A DNA stretch of 64,000 bases from NCBI GenBank assembly GCA_026003755.1, contig BPHV01000001.1, forward strand, positions 124,001 through 188,000, read 5' to 3'. The position numbers and the translations under genes are program-made. The DNA comes from Candidatus Roseilinea sp. (GTDB lineage: Bacteria; Chloroflexota; Anaerolineae; J036; Brachytrichaceae). The stretch's first letter is position 1; each line of letters opens with the position of its first letter. Positions 45,137-53,425 of this stretch are shown here, one piece after another. The notes beneath the pieces are model-generated. The model searched no databases. It was not told the DNA's origin and was given only the letters and a program-made list of their open reading frames with translations.

Positions 45137-46309
45137 ATGAATTTTGAGTTTGAGAATGCCCACAAGGCTGAGCAGCCCGCAGGCGCATCGCAGGGCGAAG
45201 ACGGCGCAACACCCAATGCGCCTCTGGCCGGTCAGGCATCGCCGCAGCCTGATATGACGCGCACAGAGCAGCCGGTTGAGTCAAGCGAGGATGCCTCAGG
45301 CGTTTTTGGGGCAGAGGCGGAAGCAGAAGCTGTGCTGACCCTCTCTCAGGCAGAGCCGCGGCCCATCGCGACCACGGAGGCGCTGACCGACTCGGAATCG
45401 TCGGCGGCGCCGGGGATGGATAGCGGTGCTCAGGCCGAGCAACTGGATGCGGCGTCTGCTCAGCCGATGGTTGAATCGCCTACGTTCGTAGCGCCGCCGG
45501 GCCAACCTCAGGCGGCGTTGATCGAGCCAAGCACCGAACAATCGCCCGCGGAGGATATATCTCAATCGCAGCCAACCGAGGCAACCCCTGTTGACGTTGC
45601 GGCGCGTGGTGAAGCCGAGGAAGAAGAAATCGTCATTCGGCCGCCGAAACGGCGCAGCAAAGCTACCAAGTCCGATAAGCCGAAGCCGCCGCGTAAATCG
45701 GCGAAGAAAGCCGAAAAGCTGCCCGATCCAGGCGACGGCACCGGTTATGAGGCCCCCTACATGCCCGAAGGCGTTGAGTCGCCCGACGAGCCGCAGTGGT
45801 ATGCCATCCATTGCTACTCCGGTTATGAAAATAAGGTAAAGCACAACCTGGAGCAGCGCATTGAAACGATGGGCATGGCCGACAAGATCTTTGAAGTCAT
45901 CGTGCCCACCGAAGACGAAATCGAAGTGCGCGATGGCAAGCGTCGCACGGTTGAGCGCCGCATTTTCCCCGGTTACGTCATGGTGCGTATGAAGATGAGC
46001 GAGGATTCATGGCATGTGGTGCGCAATACCCCTGGCGTGACGCGCTTCATCGGCATGGGCAACCGGCCTCAACCGCTCAGCCCACAAGAGGTTGACCAGA
46101 TCTTGCATCGCATGGAAGCGGAGGCGCCTAAGATCAAGGTCAACTTCCGCGTGGGTCAGAAAGTGCGCATCATTGACGGCCCCTTCGCCGATTTCGTGGG
46201 CTTGGTGGATAAGATAGACACCGAGCGCGCCAAAGTGACCGTGCTGGTCTCCTTCTTCGGACGCGACACACCGGTTGAGCTGGACTTTTTGCAAGTGGAG
46301 AAGATGTAG
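45137..46309 (+). CDS. nusG: Transcription termination/antitermination factor NusG with a long N-terminal extension
   Basis: A 390-residue protein; the standard NusG is about 180. The last 172 residues are a normal NGN domain (PQWYAIHCYSGYENKVKHNL, FPGYVMVRMKM, NTPGVTRFIGMG) and KOW domain (FRVGQKVRIIDGPFADFVG). Residues 1-218 are an Ala/Gln/Glu/Pro/Ser-rich disordered-looking extension. It ends in an acidic run (EAEEEEIVI) and a basic patch (RRSKATKSDKPKPPRKSAKK). The frame is continuous and no internal Shine-Dalgarno with ATG stands out before the NGN domain. Function of the extension is unknown. Confidence 0.95.
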   Translation: MNFEFENAHKAEQPAGASQGEDGATPNAPLAGQASPQPDMTRTEQPVESSEDASGVFGAEAEAEAVLTLSQAEPRPIATTEALTDSESSAAPGMDSGAQAEQLDAASAQPMVESPTFVAPPGQPQAALIEPSTEQSPAEDISQSQPTEATPVDVAARGEAEEEEIVIRPPKRRSKATKSDKPKPPRKSAKKAEKLPDPGDGTGYEAPYMPEGVESPDEPQWYAIHCYSGYENKVKHNLEQRIETMGMADKIFEVIVPTEDEIEVRDGKRRTVERRIFPGYVMVRMKMSEDSWHVVRNTPGVTRFIGMGNRPQPLSPQEVDQILHRMEAEAPKIKVNFRVGQKVRIIDGPFADFVGLVDKIDTERAKVTVLVSFFGRDTPVELDFLQVEKM

Positions 46310-46346
46310 CGCTTTCACCCGCTCCGCATCGGGTGAGGGCGATACG

Positions 46347-46374
46347 GTGGGAGAGCACGCGCTCGTTTGACCAC
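46347..46374 (+). promoter_or_regulatory. L1-binding-site mimic upstream of rplK
   Basis: GTGGGAGAGC-acgc-GCTCGTTTGACCAC folds as two stems (GTGG/CCAC and GAGC/GCTC) around an asymmetric internal loop. This resembles the ribosomal protein L1 site in 23S rRNA helix 77. It ends 2 bp before the rplK Shine-Dalgarno, where bound L1 would block translation. Confidence 0.65.
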
Positions 46375-46386
46375 AAGGAGTGAATC

Positions 46387-46812
46387 ATGGCAAAGAAAGT
46401 CAAGTCAATTGTCAGCATTCAGATCGAGGCCGGCAAGGCTAGCCCTGCGCCGCCTATCGGCCCATCGCTCGCGCCGCATGGCATCAACCTGATGATGTTC
46501 TGCAAGGAATACAACGCGCGCACGGCCTCGATGGCCGGCTACATTATCCCGGCCAAGATCACCGTTTATACGGACAACTCGTTCACCTTCACGCTGGGCA
46601 CGCCGCCAACTGCGCAGCTCATTCGCAAGGCGGCCGGCATCGAAAAAGGTTCAGCGATGCCGAACCGCAACAAAGTCGGCAAGATCACCCGGGCGCAGGT
46701 CAAGGAAATCGCTGAAATGAAGATGAAGGACCTGAACGCGATTGACCTGGAAGGCGCGATGAAGCAGGTGATCGGCACGGCGCGCAGCATGGGCGTGGAG
46801 GTTGTGGACTGA
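46387..46812 (+). CDS. rplK: 50S ribosomal protein L11
   Basis: A 141-residue L11. N-terminal [41 protein letters not shown] is shared family sequence, read here in pieces. [28 protein letters not shown] closes the rRNA-binding domain. AAGGAG is 7 nt before ATG 46387. It is part of the nusG-rplK-rplA transcription unit. Confidence 0.97.
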   Translation: MAKKVKSIVSIQIEAGKASPAPPIGPSLAPHGINLMMFCKEYNARTASMAGYIIPAKITVYTDNSFTFTLGTPPTAQLIRKAAGIEKGSAMPNRNKVGKITRAQVKEIAEMKMKDLNAIDLEGAMKQVIGTARSMGVEVVD

Positions 46813-46848
46813 GGGTGCTGCATGGTTTGGCGCATGCGCCCCAGTAGC

Positions 46849-46877
46849 GTGGGAGAGCGTCGGCTCGTTGGAACCAC
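46849..46877 (+). promoter_or_regulatory. Second L1-binding-site mimic, upstream of rplA
   Basis: GTGGGAGAGC-gtcg-GCTCGTTGGAACCAC repeats the element before rplK, including the adjacent CCACAAGGAGTGA. The stems GTGG/CCAC and GAGC/GCTC are kept although the loop bases differ. This supports selection on RNA structure. Confidence 0.65.
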
Positions 46878-46891
46878 AAGGAGTGATCTCG

Positions 46892-47605
46892 ATGGCAAAA
46901 GCAGGTAAGAAGTATCTCGCGGCAGCAGCAAAAGTAGATCGGAATAAGTTGTATTCAACCAGCGAAGCGGTGCAACTCGTCAAGGACACCAGCTTCACTA
47001 AGTTTGATGCGACCGTTGAGTGCCACATCCGTTTGGGCGTGGACCCGCGCCAAGCCGATCAGCAGGTGCGCGGTGTGGTCGTGCTGCCCCATGGCCTGGG
47101 CAAAACGGTGCGCGTGCTCGTCTTCGCGCAAGGGGAAGGCGCGCGCATCGCGCAAGAAGCTGGCGCCGACATCGTGGCCGACACCGACGAGTGGATTAAG
47201 AAGATCCAGGATGGCTTCACCGATTTTGATGTGGCGATCGCCACGCCCGACATGATGGGCAAGGTCGGCCGCTTAGGTAAAGTGCTCGGCCCGCGCGGAC
47301 TAATGCCTAACCCGAAAGCCGGCACTGTGGTGCCCCCCGACGACATCCCGCGCGTGATCAAAGAAGCGCGCGCCGGCCGCGTCGAGTTCCGCCTGGACAA
47401 GACAGGGAACCTCCACGTGCCGGTGGGCAAAGTGAGCTTCTCGCCTCAGGCGCTCAACGAAAATCTCAACGCCTTCCTTGACGCGGTGAACAAGGCGAAG
47501 CCCGCAGCAGCCAAAGGCACTTTCGTGAAGCGCATCACGTTGACTTCAACGATGGGGCCGGGCGTGCGCGTGGATCCCAACCTCGCCGCGCGCGCATCCG
47601 CATAA
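46892..47605 (+). CDS. rplA: 50S ribosomal protein L1
   Basis: A 237-residue L1 of the ribosomal stalk. Landmarks are [28 protein letters not shown]-like [37 protein letters not shown] and [11 protein letters not shown], ending [12 protein letters not shown] 46892 is chosen because AAGGAG lies 9 nt upstream; an open stretch of 30 codons before it covers the L1 control element. L1 is the likely autorepressor acting on the two leader hairpins. Confidence 0.97.
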   Translation: MAKAGKKYLAAAAKVDRNKLYSTSEAVQLVKDTSFTKFDATVECHIRLGVDPRQADQQVRGVVVLPHGLGKTVRVLVFAQGEGARIAQEAGADIVADTDEWIKKIQDGFTDFDVAIATPDMMGKVGRLGKVLGPRGLMPNPKAGTVVPPDDIPRVIKEARAGRVEFRLDKTGNLHVPVGKVSFSPQALNENLNAFLDAVNKAKPAAAKGTFVKRITLTSTMGPGVRVDPNLAARASA

Positions 47606-47634
47606 ATGCGCGCCGCAGAGCATGGACGGGGTTG

Positions 47635-47643
47635 TGGTATAAT
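47635..47643 (+). promoter_or_regulatory. Extended -10 promoter of rplJ-rplL
   Basis: TGGTATAAT is a perfect extended -10 (TGnTATAAT), 30 bp after the rplA stop. No clear -35 is visible. It would start an mRNA leader of about 195 nt ahead of rplJ. Confidence 0.75.
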
Positions 47644-47649
47644 TTGCTC

Positions 47650-47844
47650 CCTGCGATTGCCGGTGACTACGGGCCTCCCTCGCGAAGAGGGATGTAAACG
47701 GCGCCCGTATAGGCGAGAGGCATAAGCGAACGAATGAGCGCGCAGGCGTTAGCCTGCGGCGCCCGAACGGAGCGTTGTGCGCCTCGGCCGGTCACCGGCT
47801 GAGGCGCAGTTCATTTTTCCTTCGCTGTGAAAGGAGGTGAAGAC
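47650..47844 (+). ncRNA. L10-type ribosomal leader of rplJ-rplL
   Basis: The segment between the promoter and rplJ is rich in hairpins, for example CCCTC-gcgaa-GAGGG near 47676-47690. The position and the features match the bacterial L10 leader, an mRNA site bound by the L10-(L12)4 complex for autoregulation. Family assignment rests on position and gross features; a covariance-model search would settle it. Confidence 0.65.
47779..47818 (+). terminator. Attenuator-like terminator in the rplJ leader
   Basis: GCGCCTC.GCCGGT and ACCGGC.GAGGCGC form a 13-bp stem (one mismatch) with a one-base loop centre, followed by CATTTTTCC. It has the form of an intrinsic terminator 26 bp before rplJ, so leader attenuation is plausible. 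Confidence 0.65.
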
Positions 47845-48378
47845 TTGGCAATCTCAAGAGAGAAAAAGGAACGCATCGTCGCCGAATATGCCGAGCTGAT
47901 CGGCAAGAGCCAGGCGATGATCATTACGCATTACGGCGGCTTGAAGATGCCCGAACTCGACAAGGTGCGCAGCCAGATGCGCAGCGCGCAGGCCGAGTTC
48001 CACGTCACGAAGAATACGCTGGTGAAGCGCGCGTTGAAAAACGCCGGCTACGATGTGCCCGCCGAATGGTTGACCGGCACTACCGCTATGAGCTTTTGCT
48101 TCAAGGATCCGGCGGCCGTGGCCAAAGCCCTGAACGAGCTGACCAAGGAGTTTGAGAAGCTCGAGGTCGTCGGCGGCGTGTTGAGCGGCAAGGCCATCAC
48201 GAAAGAAGAAGTCGAAGCCTTAGCGTCGCTGCCTTCGCTGGACACGCTGCGCGCGCAGATCATCGGCGCCATCTCGGCGCCGGCGTCGAACCTCGTCGGT
48301 GTGCTGAACGCAGCAATCGGCGGCGTGATGTACGCGTTGCAGGCGCGGATTGACAAGGAAACGCCCAAAGAGGCGTGA
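47845..48378 (+). CDS. rplJ: 50S ribosomal protein L10
   Basis: A 177-residue L10, base of the L7/L12 stalk. AISREKKERIVAEYAELIGK and RSAQAEFHVTKNTLVKRAL are family landmarks. GAISAPASNLVGVLNAAIGGVMYALQA leads into the L12-binding helix. TTG 47845 is chosen because AGGAGG lies 7 nt upstream; a GTG at 47827 precedes that Shine-Dalgarno and cannot use it. Confidence 0.96.
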   Translation: MAISREKKERIVAEYAELIGKSQAMIITHYGGLKMPELDKVRSQMRSAQAEFHVTKNTLVKRALKNAGYDVPAEWLTGTTAMSFCFKDPAAVAKALNELTKEFEKLEVVGGVLSGKAITKEEVEALASLPSLDTLRAQIIGAISAPASNLVGVLNAAIGGVMYALQARIDKETPKEA

Positions 48379-48380
48379 GT

Positions 48381-48428
48381 AGAGATTAGAGAAGAGATTA
48401 GAGAAGAGAAGAGATTAGAGACTAGAGA
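48381..48428. repeat. Purine-rich tandem repeat between rplJ and rplL
   Basis: Units of AGAGATTAGAGA / AGAAGAGATTAG are repeated about four times on the plus strand, filling most of the 67-bp spacer. It is nearly pyrimidine-free and ends just before the rplL Shine-Dalgarno (GAGGAG). Confidence 0.8.
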
Positions 48429-48445
48429 AACGAGGAGAAACAGCA

Positions 48446-48832
48446 ATGGCAGATTTGAACGCGATCGTCGAACAATTAAACAACCTGACGCTGCTGGAAG
48501 CAGCTCAGTTGAAGAAGATGCTGGAAGAAAAGTGGGGCGTGACGGCTGCGGCCGCGCCGGTCATGGTTGCCGGTGCTGTGCCGGCAGCCGCCGGCGCCGC
48601 GCCCGCCCCGGCCGAGGAGAAGACCGAGTTCGATGTGGTGTTTGAGGACGTCGGCCCCAAGAAGATCGAAGTGATCAAGGTCGTGCGCGCCATCACCAAC
48701 CTCGGTTTGAAGGAGGCCAAGGACCTGGTCGAAGCCCCTAAGTCGGTGGTTCAGTCCGGCGTTTCAAAAGAGGTGGCCGAAGAAACCAAGAAGAAGCTCG
48801 AGGAAGTCGGCGCCAAGGTCATCATCCGGTGA
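48446..48832 (+). CDS. rplL: 50S ribosomal protein L7/L12
   Basis: A 128-residue L7/L12. The N-terminal dimerisation part is [21 protein letters not shown]. An Ala/Pro hinge follows ([12 protein letters not shown]). The C-terminal factor-binding domain has [20 protein letters not shown] and [18 protein letters not shown], with [19 protein letters not shown] at the end. Last gene of the unit; a strong terminator follows. Confidence 0.97.
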   Translation: MADLNAIVEQLNNLTLLEAAQLKKMLEEKWGVTAAAAPVMVAGAVPAAAGAAPAPAEEKTEFDVVFEDVGPKKIEVIKVVRAITNLGLKEAKDLVEAPKSVVQSGVSKEVAEETKKKLEEVGAKVIIR

Positions 48833-48864
48833 GCGCTGCCAAGCGCAGCGCGCTGTTTGCGTCT

Positions 48865-48901
48865 GGGGCGAAGCACCGATCAGCGAGTGCTTCGCCCCTT
48901 T
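48865..48901 (+). terminator. Terminator after rplL
   Basis: Perfect 12-bp stem GGGGCGAAGCAC/GTGCTTCGCCCC with a 10-nt loop, followed by TTTGATTT. It ends just before the next gene and probably closes the ribosomal-protein operon. Confidence 0.85.
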
Positions 48902-48912
48902 GATTTGCCGCG

Positions 48913-49938
48913 ATGTGGTCGCAAGTCGCAGACGCAAGTGCGTGGGACGCAGCGTTGCGCGCGCTACCCGCGCCGCATCTGCTCCAATCGTGGGCCTGGG
49001 GCGAACTCAAGTCGCGCTGGGGATGGACGGCGGAGCGTTGGCTGCTGCGCGGCGCGGCCGGCGTTCCTCGTGCGGCCGTACAAGTGTTGACCCGCCGCAT
49101 GAGCCGGCTGCCCGTCTGCGTGCTCTACGCGCCCCGCGGGCCGGTCGCCGCCGACGACGAGGCGTTCGACGCAGCGCTGGCGCTGCTCGAGCAGCGGGCG
49201 CGAGTGAAGCGCGCGATCTGGGTGAAGGCTGATGGCGATCCGCCCTCGGCCGGCGAGGGCGATGCGCTCGACCGTTGCCGGGCCTTGCTCGCCGCGCGTG
49301 GCTGGCGCTACTCATCTACGCAGGTCCAGTTTCGCAACACGATGCACACCGACCTGCGCCGGAGTGATGAGGCGTTGCTTGCGGCAATGAAGCCGAAGAC
49401 GCGCTATAACGTGCGTCTGGCGGAGAGGCGCGGCGTGCAGGTGCGCCTCGTTGCGCCGATCGGCGACGCCGACGCACGCCTGCTCTACGCCATGTATGCC
49501 GAGACCGCCCGTCGGGATGGATTTGCTATCCGCGAAGCGGCCTACTACGCCGATGTATGGCGGACGATGAACAGCGCGGCGTTCATTGCCGAGCGCGAAG
49601 GGCAGGCGCTGGCCGGCCTGGTGCTGCTCCGCTTCGGCGACCGCGCGTGGTATTTCTACGGCATGTCGCGCGCGGTGGGGCGCGAGCATATGCCCAACTA
49701 TTTGTTGCAGTGGGTAGCGATGCGCTGGGCGCGCGACCAGGGCTGCGTCGTCTATGACTGGTGGGGTGCGCCGGACGTGCGCGACGCGCGTGACCCACTC
49801 TGGGGCGTGTATCGCTTCAAAGAAGGCTTCGGGGCGCGCTTCGTCGAGGGCCTCGGCGCGTGGGACTACATGCCGTCGCATGCGGGACATCTCCTTGAGA
49901 TGCTGCTACGCATCACTTCACGGCTGATGAGACAATAG
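48913..49938 (+). CDS. FemAB-like aminoacyltransferase (peptidoglycan-bridge family, GNAT fold)
   Basis: A 341-residue protein resembling FemX/FmhB-type transferases, which add amino acids to lipid II from aminoacyl-tRNA. LLQSWAWGELKSRWGW is the conserved N-terminal region. MKPKTRYNVRLAERRGV matches the family's KTRYNIRLAxRKGV. WYFYGMSR, NYLLQWVAMRWARDQGC and YDWWGAP follow, with VYRFKEGFGARFVE near the end. The presence in a Chloroflexota genome need not mean a cell-wall role. Confidence 0.85.
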   Translation: MWSQVADASAWDAALRALPAPHLLQSWAWGELKSRWGWTAERWLLRGAAGVPRAAVQVLTRRMSRLPVCVLYAPRGPVAADDEAFDAALALLEQRARVKRAIWVKADGDPPSAGEGDALDRCRALLAARGWRYSSTQVQFRNTMHTDLRRSDEALLAAMKPKTRYNVRLAERRGVQVRLVAPIGDADARLLYAMYAETARRDGFAIREAAYYADVWRTMNSAAFIAEREGQALAGLVLLRFGDRAWYFYGMSRAVGREHMPNYLLQWVAMRWARDQGCVVYDWWGAPDVRDARDPLWGVYRFKEGFGARFVEGLGAWDYMPSHAGHLLEMLLRITSRLMRQ

Positions 49939-49966
49939 GGCAACTCCAATCGTCACAGGTTCAACG

Positions 49967-50725
49967 ATGCGAAGACAGTTTGTTGCTGGCAATTGGAAGA
50001 TGAATAAGACGGTGCACGAGGCCTACGATCTCGCCATCGAGCTGATCACCGGCCTGCGCGCTGTGCGCGAAACCGAGGTGGCGTTGTGTCCGCCTTTCGT
50101 GGCGTTGACGGCGGTCAAGTCAGCCATTGCCAACACGATGATTCGGCTCGGCGCGCAGAACATGCACGATCAAGACCGAGGCGCGTTCACCGGCGAAATC
50201 TCGCCGGTGATGCTGGCCGGCTTGGCCGACTACGTCATCCTCGGCCATTCTGAGCGGCGCCAACATTTCGGCGAAAGCGACGCTTTCATCAACCGCAAGG
50301 TGCTCGCTGCGCTGCGACACGGCCTGCGGCCCATCCTGTGCATTGGCGAGACGCTGGAGCAGAACGAGCGCGGCGAGACCGAGGCGGTGCTGGCACGGCA
50401 GTTGCTTGCCGCCCTGGCCGGCGTCGCCGCCGAAGATGCAACGAAGGTCGTCATCGCTTACGAGCCGGTGTGGGCTATCGGTACCGGCCGGGCGGCCACA
50501 GCAGACGACGCCCAGCAGCGCTGCGCTTTTGTGCGCGCCCAGCTTCGCGACTTGTTCGGGGCGCCGGCCGAGGAGATGCGCATCCAGTACGGCGGCAGTG
50601 TCACGCCGGCGAACGCGCCTGAAATCTTGCGCCAGCCCGACGTGGACGGCGCCCTGGTGGGCGGTGCGAGCCTGAAGGCCGATGACTTCATCGCCATCGT
50701 CCGGGCCGCTAAGGGAAACTTGTGA
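49967..50725 (+). CDS. tpiA: Triosephosphate isomerase
   Basis: A 252-residue enzyme of glycolysis and gluconeogenesis. AGNWKMNKT holds the Asn/Lys of the active site. The catalytic His is in VILGHSERRQHF, and the catalytic Glu is in AYEPVWAIGTGRAAT. Loop residues YGGSVTPANA and VGGASLKADDF bind phosphate. Length is standard. Confidence 0.98.
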   Translation: MRRQFVAGNWKMNKTVHEAYDLAIELITGLRAVRETEVALCPPFVALTAVKSAIANTMIRLGAQNMHDQDRGAFTGEISPVMLAGLADYVILGHSERRQHFGESDAFINRKVLAALRHGLRPILCIGETLEQNERGETEAVLARQLLAALAGVAAEDATKVVIAYEPVWAIGTGRAATADDAQQRCAFVRAQLRDLFGAPAEEMRIQYGGSVTPANAPEILRQPDVDGALVGGASLKADDFIAIVRAAKGNL

Positions 50726-50795
50726 AGTTAATGCCCCTGCGTCCCTCCGCGAGAGGCGCAGGGCCAGGGACGCCCGGCCTGGCGCACTGCCCGTT

Positions 50796-51548
50796 ATGCT
50801 CTCCGCCTTACTCCTCTTCCTGATAGCTTTTGGCGCAGTGCTGGTGCTGGAGCGATTTGTGCATCGGCGCTTGCAGGAAGTCTTTTTGCTGCTCACCGGG
50901 CATGTCGAGGCGGCGACGTTGCTCTACTCGCTGGTGCTGCTGCCGGGCGTGGCGCTACACGAGATCAGCCATGCGTTGATGGCGGCCCTGCTGGGCGTGC
51001 GCGTGCGGCGCCTCTCGCTGCAGCCAGAGCGGCAGCGCAACGGCGTGGTGCGCTTGGGTTACGTGGAGGTGTTGCGCAGCGATGCTTTGCGCACCAGCCT
51101 GATCGGCGCTGCGCCGTTGTTCGCTGGGCTGGGCGCGCTCCTTTTGATTGGTGCGCTGGTGTTCGACCTTGGCGCGATGCAGTCAGCATTGATGGACGGC
51201 AGCGCTCGCAGCATCTTCGACCGGCTGCTGGCCCTGCCGGACGCGACCGATTCATGGCTATGGATCTATATGGTCTTTGCCATTGCCAACAGCATGATGC
51301 CGTCATCTTCGGATACGCAGTCGTGGCCGCCGGTGATTGGGTTCATGGCTGTCTTCAGTGCGGGGCTGCTGCTGATCGGCGGCGCCAGTTTCGTCTCGGC
51401 GATCGCGCCGTTTGCCCAGGATGCGGCTCGTTGGTTGACGGCCGTATTCGCCCTCACGGCGTTTATTGACCTGGTGGTGATTGCTGCCCTCGCGATGCTA
51501 GCCCGGGGCATCGGCTTGTTCACCGGCCGCCGGGTGGAGTTCAAGTGA
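50796..51548 (+). CDS. Membrane protein with HExxH motif (M50-like)
   Basis: A 250-residue integral membrane protein with about six helices. The motif HEISH lies in a hydrophobic helix (LLPGVALHEISHALMAALLG), the layout of intramembrane metalloproteases and their non-peptidase relatives. A second metal-ligand motif is not obvious (NSMMPSSSDTQSWPP is the candidate region, with Asp). ATG 50796 is chosen because the frame before it overlaps tpiA. Peptidase activity is unproven. Confidence 0.7.
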   Translation: MLSALLLFLIAFGAVLVLERFVHRRLQEVFLLLTGHVEAATLLYSLVLLPGVALHEISHALMAALLGVRVRRLSLQPERQRNGVVRLGYVEVLRSDALRTSLIGAAPLFAGLGALLLIGALVFDLGAMQSALMDGSARSIFDRLLALPDATDSWLWIYMVFAIANSMMPSSSDTQSWPPVIGFMAVFSAGLLLIGGASFVSAIAPFAQDAARWLTAVFALTAFIDLVVIAALAMLARGIGLFTGRRVEFK

Positions 51549-51616
51549 CGATGCGCCGGGCTGCGCGCACCGATGAGCGCTGTGCGCTGCTTCCTTCCGT
51601 GAAGTAGCATTGGGGC

Positions 51617-52363
51617 GTGAACTTCACGTCGTTCGATCAACTGCTCCGCCTGGATGCGCACTGCGCGTTGGCGACGGCGCAGGGTGCTGCGCTGCTCATC
51701 TTTGGCGATTGTGCCGATGCGCTGGCCCAGCAATTGACGGCGCATCAAGCGATCGTTGGCCCGCCGGCGAAGGTGCGCATGCTGTTCGGATTGCCCATGC
51801 TGACTGCGCCGTTCCCGCTCTTCGTTGGGGCGGTGATGACCGAGCGCAATACGCTGCTCGATCAGATGTCGGCCTTCGCTTGGATAGAGGATAACTACAT
51901 CGAGCAGCCGCGCGCTGAAGTGTTCGGCCTGACGCCGTTCGGCGAGCAGCCGGTGTTGTTCATGCGCGACTTCGACATGGACCGGCCGCCGGAGGTGTGG
52001 TTGCAGGCGCCTCAGCCGATGGGGTGGGTGCGCGTAGTTGGTGCGGCGATCGCTACGTCGCGTCACGCGGTTGAGGCGCAATGGCTCCCACCGGACGAGG
52101 CGGCGCTGGCGCTGATGGCGCTCGATCTGCCGGCGGATGCGCAGCCGTTCGTTGAATCGTTGGCGATGGATGTGGCGCGCGGTGTCCCGCTCAAGGCGGC
52201 GCTGCGCCAGCGCCGCAAGACAACCGATCCCGCTTTGATGTACGTGTGCGATGGGTGGCGCGTGTTCTCGCGGTCAGCCGGCGTGGTGAAGCTTAATCCG
52301 CTTCAGCACTCGCCGGATCGGGTCGAGGATGTGCTCAGGCTTGCCCCGCCCAGACGTTGGTGA
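51617..52363 (+). CDS. Protein of unknown function
   Basis: A 248-residue protein, probably cytoplasmic, with no signal or membrane helices. GTG 51617 is the likely start (GGGG a few bases before). Regular alternation (AALLIFGDCADALAQQLTAH, FGLTPFGEQPVLFMRDF) suggests an alpha/beta fold, but no family was recognised. It lies downstream of the HExxH membrane protein and convergent with the Zn-ribbon gene. Confidence 0.6.
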   Translation: MNFTSFDQLLRLDAHCALATAQGAALLIFGDCADALAQQLTAHQAIVGPPAKVRMLFGLPMLTAPFPLFVGAVMTERNTLLDQMSAFAWIEDNYIEQPRAEVFGLTPFGEQPVLFMRDFDMDRPPEVWLQAPQPMGWVRVVGAAIATSRHAVEAQWLPPDEAALALMALDLPADAQPFVESLAMDVARGVPLKAALRQRRKTTDPALMYVCDGWRVFSRSAGVVKLNPLQHSPDRVEDVLRLAPPRRW

Positions 52364-52366
52364 CGA

Positions 52367-52729
52367 TTAAAGTAAATCGCGCAGGTCGCCGGTATGCGCT
52401 CGCAGTAATCGTCGGAGGCGCGCTACGTCGGCGTCGCTGATGGGCGGCAGGCAAGCGAAGAACGCACGCTCGATGGAAGTCAGTTCGGAAGCGGTGGGGG
52501 CGAGCCTGAGTGCGCGCTGCGCTGTGATCAGGCTGCCCGTGCCGCACCGATGGCACTGTACGGCGAGCGTGATCCGATCGCAGCGTTGGCGGACCAGGTG
52601 GATGGCGGATGGCTCGTAGGGTGAGCCACACAGGGGACAGGTCAGGTCTCCCGCGAGTAGTTCGATGATTTGAGAATCGCTATCCGTTTCGAGTTCCAGA
52701 TCGAGCCACTCGTCGCGGTTGTAGTCCAC
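52367..52729 (-). CDS. Small zinc-ribbon-like protein
   Basis: A 120-residue acidic protein. Two CxxC knuckles (CPLCGSPYEP and CHRCGTGS) separated by about 29 residues suggest a zinc ribbon. The acidic start (DEWLDLELETDSDSQI) precedes it. No function recognised. It is 21 bp downstream of rplI, in the same direction, so it may share its transcript. Confidence 0.7.
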   Translation of the reverse strand: MDYNRDEWLDLELETDSDSQIIELLAGDLTCPLCGSPYEPSAIHLVRQRCDRITLAVQCHRCGTGSLITAQRALRLAPTASELTSIERAFFACLPPISDADVARLRRLLRAHTGDLRDLL

Positions 52730-52750
52730 CTATCCCCTCCTTTTAGGTTC

Positions 52751-53290
52751 TCAGCCGGCCGGCTCCGTCTTTTCGGCTTCCGGCGTCACTTCCGGTGTGA
52801 TTGGTTCGGCCTGCGCAGACGGATTCGCCGCTGCGTTGGCGGTGCCCTCTTGTTGCACAATGACGGTGACGGCGGGCGCAACTTCTGCGCTCAAGCGCAC
52901 CGGCACGGTGTAGGCGCCGACTTCGCGGATCGGCTCGCGCAGCATGACCTTGCGCTTGTCGAAGGGGTTGCCGAGGTTCTTCGCGATCGCATCGGCGATC
53001 TGCGCCGATGTGATCGAGCCATAGAGCTTGCCTTTCTCGCCGACGCGGACGTTGAAGGTGAGCGTCATCCTGGCGAGCACCTGGGCGAGCGCTTCGACAT
53101 CCGCCTTTTCGCGCGCGCGCTTCTCGATGGCGGCTTGCTTGATGCGCTCGGCGCGCTTGACCGCCGCCGGCGTTGCCAGCACGGCTAATCCGCGCGGCAG
53201 CAGGTAATTGCGACCGTAGCCGTCGGCGACGGTTTTCACTTCGCCGGCTAGGCCGAGGTTATACACGTCTTGCAGAAGTAAGACTTTCAT
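52751..53290 (-). CDS. rplI: 50S ribosomal protein L9
   Basis: A 179-residue L9. The N-terminal rRNA-binding domain MKVLLLQDVYNLGLAGEVKT, VADGYGRNYLLPRGLA is typical. GKLYGSITSAQIADAI opens the C-terminal domain. The last 30 residues are an Ala/Pro/Glu-rich tail beyond the usual end of about 150 residues. The rpsF, ssb and rpsR genes often beside rplI are not here. Confidence 0.96.
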   Translation of the reverse strand: MKVLLLQDVYNLGLAGEVKTVADGYGRNYLLPRGLAVLATPAAVKRAERIKQAAIEKRAREKADVEALAQVLARMTLTFNVRVGEKGKLYGSITSAQIADAIAKNLGNPFDKRKVMLREPIREVGAYTVPVRLSAEVAPAVTVIVQQEGTANAAANPSAQAEPITPEVTPEAEKTEPAG

Positions 53291-53425
53291 CGCGTTTCCG
53301 TGTTTGCCTGTCGCATCTTTCTCTGAATGACAAACGGCGCGATTATAACCACATTTTCATGCCAGGCGGGGCATCTTTCTGCGTGGGCGAGCAGGAGGCG
53401 CAGGTGTTGCCAAAACCTGCAAATC

